A DNA stretch of 64,000 nucleotides, taken from Massilia sp. Se16.2.3. GTDB lineage: Bacteria; Pseudomonadota; Gammaproteobacteria; Burkholderiales; Burkholderiaceae_D. Position 1 is the first letter of the stretch. Every line of letters begins with the position of its first letter. The stretch covers positions 2,170,001 through 2,234,000 of the forward strand of contig NZ_CP050451.1 in NCBI RefSeq assembly GCF_014171595.1. The letters run 5' to 3'. Below the pieces are notes generated by a model. That model had not been told where the DNA came from and did no database searches. It worked only from the letters and a program-made list of their open reading frames with translations. Positions 60,243 to 64,000 of the stretch are shown here, piece by piece. The position numbers and the translations under genes were made by a program.

Positions 60243-60667
60243 ATGAGCCGGATCCGCCGACATCTGCTGACTGCATGGATCGCCTTGCTGGCGATGCTGT
60301 TTGGCGCGCTTGCACCAGGCCTGTCGCATGCCGTCGGGCGCGCGGGGCGCCATCGCTGCCGGCACAGTCCGCGTCCGCCCTGCCGCTGCAGCCTGGCGCG
60401 CAATCCTTCGGCTTCCCGATTTGCAGTGCTGCCGGGCACGCTGCGCCCGTGCAGGCCGGCGGCGACGATGTCGATCCCGGCAAGGGCGCCTTCACGCACT
60501 GTCCGTATTGCGCGGACCACCATCACGCGCCCGCTCTGTTGCCGCAAAGCGCAGGCGGGTTGCTTCCCCTTGGCAGCGCCAGCCACCCACCGCTGTTTTA
60601 CACGGCGCCCGAGCCGCTGTTTCATTGGGCCGCGCCCCTGTCGCGCGCGCCGCCTTTCTCTTCCTGA
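60243..60667 (+). CDS. DUF2946 protein with CPYC metal site (one frameshift)
   Basis: About 141 aa after restoring one base near 60340. An N-terminal hydrophobic helix (HLLTAWIALLAMLFGALAPGLSHA) is followed by FPICSAAG and HCPYCADHHHAPALLP. The Cys/His cluster suggests copper or another soft metal. DUF2946 genes often sit next to TonB-dependent metal receptors, as here. Confidence 0.75.
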
Positions 60668-60859
60668 GCTCGTCTACCAGCGCCCCATGTCCGGCATGCA
60701 AGGGCGCACCCATTGCACAGGCTGATTGTCTACGCGGGCACCGTTTCGCCTGTCCCTGCTGGCCGGCCTGCGCCGTCGGGCACGCGCGTTGCATCGCCGC
60801 GCTTTGCGGCACTGCGTCCGTCACCTCGCGGTCCACCGTATCGAACAGGAACAAGAAGA

Positions 60860-63163
60860 ATGAAACACCACCCCATTGCGGCCGCCGTCCTCGCGGCCTT
60901 TGCCGCGGCCGCCCATGCGCAGGAAGCGCAAGACGCGCTAGAACCCGCCACGACGTCGCACGAAAAACAGATGGGCACCGTGGTCGTCACCGGCAACCGC
61001 CCGAGCTCGCTGCCGACCCAGATCCCGACCACGATCGAGGGCATTACCGCCGCCGAGATCGCGCGCACCGTCAACGCCAGCGATGCCGAGGATGCCCTCA
61101 AGTACCTGCCCAGCCTGCTGGTACGCAAGCGCTACATCGGCGACTACAACCATGCGGTACTGTCGACGCGTGCCTCGGGCACCGGCAACAGCGCGCGTTC
61201 GGCCGTGTACGCCGACGGCATCCTGCTGTCGAACTACCTCGGCAACGGCGCCACCTTTGCGCCGCGCTGGGGCATGGTCACGCCCGCCGAGATCGAGCGC
61301 GTCGACGTGCTCTACGGACCGTTCTCTGCAGCCTATGGCGGCAACTCGGTCGGCGCCGTGGTCGACTACGTGACGCGCATGCCGCGCCGCTTCGAGGCGC
61401 ACGCGAAGTTCACCCTGGCGCACCAGCCCTTCCATCTGTACAACACGAACGAACGCTTCGACGGGCGCCAGGGCGGCATCTCGCTCGGCAACCGTGGCGG
61501 CGGGTGGTCCCGGTATATCGACCTCAGCCGCAACGACAGCGAGGGCCAGCCGCAAACCTTCGTCACCCGCCTGCCGGGCGCGGGCACGCCCACGACCAGC
61601 CCCGACAGCGTGGCCGGCGCCGTGCCTGGACAGGACCGGAGTTACCGCGACTGGCTGATCCTCGGCACCGGCACCCAGTACCACACCGTGCAGGACCACC
61701 TCAAGGCCAAGCTGGCCTACGACTTGTCGCCGACGCTGCGCGCGAGCTATGTGCTCGGCATCTGGCAGAACGAATCGGAAGGGCGCCCTGAGACCTATCT
61801 GCGTAACGCTGCCGGCGCGCCGGTCTACAGCGGACCAGTCGTCATTGGCGGGCGCAGCTATACGCTCGGCCAGACCGACTTCAACGTTTCCAATGAAAAC
61901 CTGCGCCACCTGATGCACGGCCTGTCGGTCAAGAGCAATACGAAGGGAGGCTTCGACTGGGTGCTCGCCGCCAGCCTCTACGACTATGACGAAGACGAAT
62001 TGCGCGCCGCCAACGTCGCGCTGCCCGGTGCGCTGGGTGGCGGTGCCGGCAGGATCGTCGATGGCAGCGGCACCGGCTGGAACACGCTGTCGGCGAAAGC
62101 TGTCTGGCGCCCGCAGGGGCAGGGCGGTGCCCACATCGTCGAATTCGGCTACCAGCGCGAAGCCTATCAACTGGCCAGCATCGAACGCGCAACGCCGGAC
62201 TGGGTCGCAGGCGCGCCTGCTGCGCGCAATGCGGCCTTTGGCGGGCGCACCCGCACCCAGGCGCTGTATGCCCGGGACAGCTGGCGTTTCGCCTCTGCAC
62301 GGAAGGCCGTGCTCGGCCTGCGCCTGGAGCGCTGGCAGGCAAGCGACGGACGCACCGCCAACGCCAGCACCACGGTTGGCCATCCGGAGCGGCGTGCGAC
62401 CCACGTGTCGCCCAAGGCAGCGCTTGCCTGGCAAACCACGCCCGACTGGGTACTGAAGGCCTCGCTTGGACGCGCGGTGCGCATGCCCACCGTCTCCGAG
62501 CTCTACCGGGGCGGTGTGAACGGCGCCGGCGTCCTGATCAACAACGATCCCAACCTGGCGCCGGAGCGCTCCTGGACCGGCGAGTTGACGGCCGAGCGCA
62601 AACTCGACGGCGGCTCGCTGCGCCTGACCGCGTTCGGCGAGCGTACTCGCGACGCCCTGTATTCGCAGACGAATGTGCTGGTCACGCCGAACGTCACCAA
62701 TGTGCAGAATGTCGGGCGCATCGATACCGAAGGCGCGGAGCTGGCCCTGACGAAGGCTGACGCAGGGCTGCAGGGGCTTGACCTGAATGCCAGCCTGACC
62801 TGGACCGATTCGACGATCAAGCGCAACGACAAGTTCCCGGCCAGCGTCGCCAAGCGCCAGCCGCGCATTCCCGAGTGGCGTGCCACCGCGGTGGCCAGCT
62901 ACCGCATCACCGACCGGCTGGCGCTCAGCCTTGCCGGGCGCTACAGCGGCGACCAGTTCTCGACGCTCGACAACAGCGACCCCAACGGCTTTGCCTATCA
63001 GGGCAGCAGCCGCTACTTCACGGCCGATGTCCGGGCCACCTACCGCCTGGACGCGCGCTGGAGCCTGGCCGTGGGGGTGGATAACCTGAACAATTACCTG
63101 TACTGGAACTTCCATCCCTATCCGCAGCGGACCTACCTTGCGGAGCTGAAGTTCGATTTGTAG
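60860..63163 (+). CDS. TonB-dependent outer-membrane receptor
   Basis: 767 aa. Signal peptide 1-20 (AHA-Q). TonB box GTVVVTGNR near residue 38, plug domain with PTTIEGITAAEIARTVNASDAEDALKYLPSLLVRKR and IERVDVLYGPFSAAYGGNSVGAVVDYVTR, then a 22-strand-type barrel to the end (TYLAELKFDL). Siderophore or metal substrate; the DUF2946 neighbour makes copper a candidate but does not prove it. Intact, despite a long antisense open frame. Confidence 0.9.
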   Translation: MKHHPIAAAVLAAFAAAAHAQEAQDALEPATTSHEKQMGTVVVTGNRPSSLPTQIPTTIEGITAAEIARTVNASDAEDALKYLPSLLVRKRYIGDYNHAVLSTRASGTGNSARSAVYADGILLSNYLGNGATFAPRWGMVTPAEIERVDVLYGPFSAAYGGNSVGAVVDYVTRMPRRFEAHAKFTLAHQPFHLYNTNERFDGRQGGISLGNRGGGWSRYIDLSRNDSEGQPQTFVTRLPGAGTPTTSPDSVAGAVPGQDRSYRDWLILGTGTQYHTVQDHLKAKLAYDLSPTLRASYVLGIWQNESEGRPETYLRNAAGAPVYSGPVVIGGRSYTLGQTDFNVSNENLRHLMHGLSVKSNTKGGFDWVLAASLYDYDEDELRAANVALPGALGGGAGRIVDGSGTGWNTLSAKAVWRPQGQGGAHIVEFGYQREAYQLASIERATPDWVAGAPAARNAAFGGRTRTQALYARDSWRFASARKAVLGLRLERWQASDGRTANASTTVGHPERRATHVSPKAALAWQTTPDWVLKASLGRAVRMPTVSELYRGGVNGAGVLINNDPNLAPERSWTGELTAERKLDGGSLRLTAFGERTRDALYSQTNVLVTPNVTNVQNVGRIDTEGAELALTKADAGLQGLDLNASLTWTDSTIKRNDKFPASVAKRQPRIPEWRATAVASYRITDRLALSLAGRYSGDQFSTLDNSDPNGFAYQGSSRYFTADVRATYRLDARWSLAVGVDNLNNYLYWNFHPYPQRTYLAELKFDL

Positions 63164-63228
63164 GAGGAGGGGAGCGCCGGCGCACGATGCGCCGGCACTT
63201 GCCCGGCGCATCGCGGCGGCAAGAAAAA

Positions 63229-64000
63229 CTACAGGCTGCCGAGCACCGCGAACGGTACCGATATCTTCACTTCGGCCGACGAGGCGGCCAGGCCCCAGAA
63301 GCCGGAATCGGCATAGAGCTCGATCGCGGACCAGATCCAGCACTGGTACCAGCTGTTGGGCGCCGCGCGGAAAACGGTTTCGTTCGATACACGGCCTTCC
63401 TCGCCTTCCGGATCGTTGCCGCTGCTGTCCAGCCAGCCGACGTGGTCGCTCCAGGAGGGTGTCACGTCGCTCTGCGCGACCCAGGCTTTTTCGGATGCGC
63501 CGAACACCCACAAGCGGGTGTGCTGCCGGTTGTCGGCCACGTAGAAACTGGCCATGTCGAACCAGACATGGGAATAATCGACCAGGGCGGCGAACCGCTG
63601 GCGCGGGTCGCCTTCGCCGGAGAAGAACCAAAAACCCACGCCGGCGGCCACGCTTTGCGTGCCGCGCCCGATCGACTGGGTGCGCAGGTCGTATTTGCCG
63701 GTCAGGCGATTGGCATGCTCGATGCCCTGGCCACTGCCCGACACCCAGTCGAAATCGTAGGGAGGCGCTTCCAGGCGCAATACGGCGCTTGGGAAGCTGC
63801 CGGCATCCTGCAGCACGGGGGTGTCGCGTTGCCCGAACCGCTCGACTGCCTTCAGGCGCTCGTCGACGAGCTTGCGCCACTCTTCTTCCAGGTGGCGGCG
63901 CTCGGCGGTATTGTGCCGGGCGTGTGCGGGGCGAGTTCGCGCGCCCCGTCCTGGTAGCGTGCGACCTCGAGGCGCTGGCGTTGCCGCTTCGCGACCACCT
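63229..64000 (-). CDS. Unknown protein, 5' end outside the window, one frameshift
   Basis: At least 255 residues. The N-terminal visible part is charged and helical (AERRHLEEEWRKLVDERLKAVERFGQ), with a missing C near 63935 that shifts the first 20 codons. The rest is beta-rich and aromatic: YDFDWVSGSGQGIEHANRLTGKYDLRTQSIG, VDYSHVWFDMASFYVADNRQHTRLWVFGASE. No signal or membrane helix is visible and I do not recognise the family. Convergent with the TonB receptor. Confidence 0.6.
   Translation of the reverse strand, partial: GGREAATPAPRGRTLPGRGARTRPAHARHNTAERRHLEEEWRKLVDERLKAVERFGQRDTPVLQDAGSFPSAVLRLEAPPYDFDWVSGSGQGIEHANRLTGKYDLRTQSIGRGTQSVAAGVGFWFFSGEGDPRQRFAALVDYSHVWFDMASFYVADNRQHTRLWVFGASEKAWVAQSDVTPSWSDHVGWLDSSGNDPEGEEGRVSNETVFRAAPNSWYQCWIWSAIELYADSGFWGLAASSAEVKISVPFAVLGSL

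Noticed and set aside
60938..63880. 980-codon antisense open frame opposite the TonB receptor
   Set aside because: Its composition is Arg/Gly/Ala/Val-rich shadow sequence with no domain, while the plus strand encodes a clear receptor.

Overview
The window is high-GC, densely packed DNA whose proteins look like those of Oxalobacteraceae (Betaproteobacteria, Massilia/Duganella/Janthinobacterium-like). This placement is inference from protein style, not from a search.

Layout: 1-3555 holds the 3' part of typA/bipA and an MsbA-like ABC exporter. 3699-36362 is one large flagellar locus. It consists of (a) flgB-C-D-E-F-G-H-I-J-K-L plus a LafW-like gene on the minus strand, with flgA divergent from flgB; (b) a second minus-strand run fliE-F-G-H-I-J-D-S-(T)-K-L-fliA(sigma28)-motA-motB-flgM-flgN-glucosaminidase; (c) a divergent plus-strand run fliM-N-P-Q-R-flhB-flhA; and (d) flagellin fliC with a FliK-like gene behind it. 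The order fliEFGHIJ / fliD-S-T-K-L-sigma28-motAB / fliMNPQR-flhBA matches lateral (Flag-2) flagellar loci (laf genes) rather than the primary enteric set. The locus carries its own sigma28, anti-sigma factor, stator, flagellin and chaperones. It has no fliO, no flhF/flhG, no flhDC, no che genes, and no lafK regulator in the fliE/fliM gap.

36770-43307 is a surface-glycan patch next to flagellin: a TPR-glycosyltransferase fusion, an SDR epimerase, a methyltransferase and two glycosyltransferases. It is a plausible flagellin or polysaccharide modification module. 43600-57391 is mostly housekeeping and envelope genes: dusA, an orphan chemoreceptor, small secreted proteins, an MFS transporter, an ECF sigma/cupredoxin/DUF4142 set, tRNA-His, murI, fumA, a UPF0114 protein and acs. 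57579-64000 holds a small unknown protein, a secreted lipase with its foldase, a DUF2946 protein, a TonB-dependent receptor and an incomplete unknown gene.

About sixteen genes carry single-base indels, most of those examined being in or beside G/C runs. Three genes have +1/-1 pairs that restore the frame. The pattern looks like consensus error in a noisy assembly rather than decay, so I annotate these genes as single CDSs with frameshifts. Three intergenic spots carry paired REP-like GTAGGGTGGGC/GCCCACGCGG repeats.
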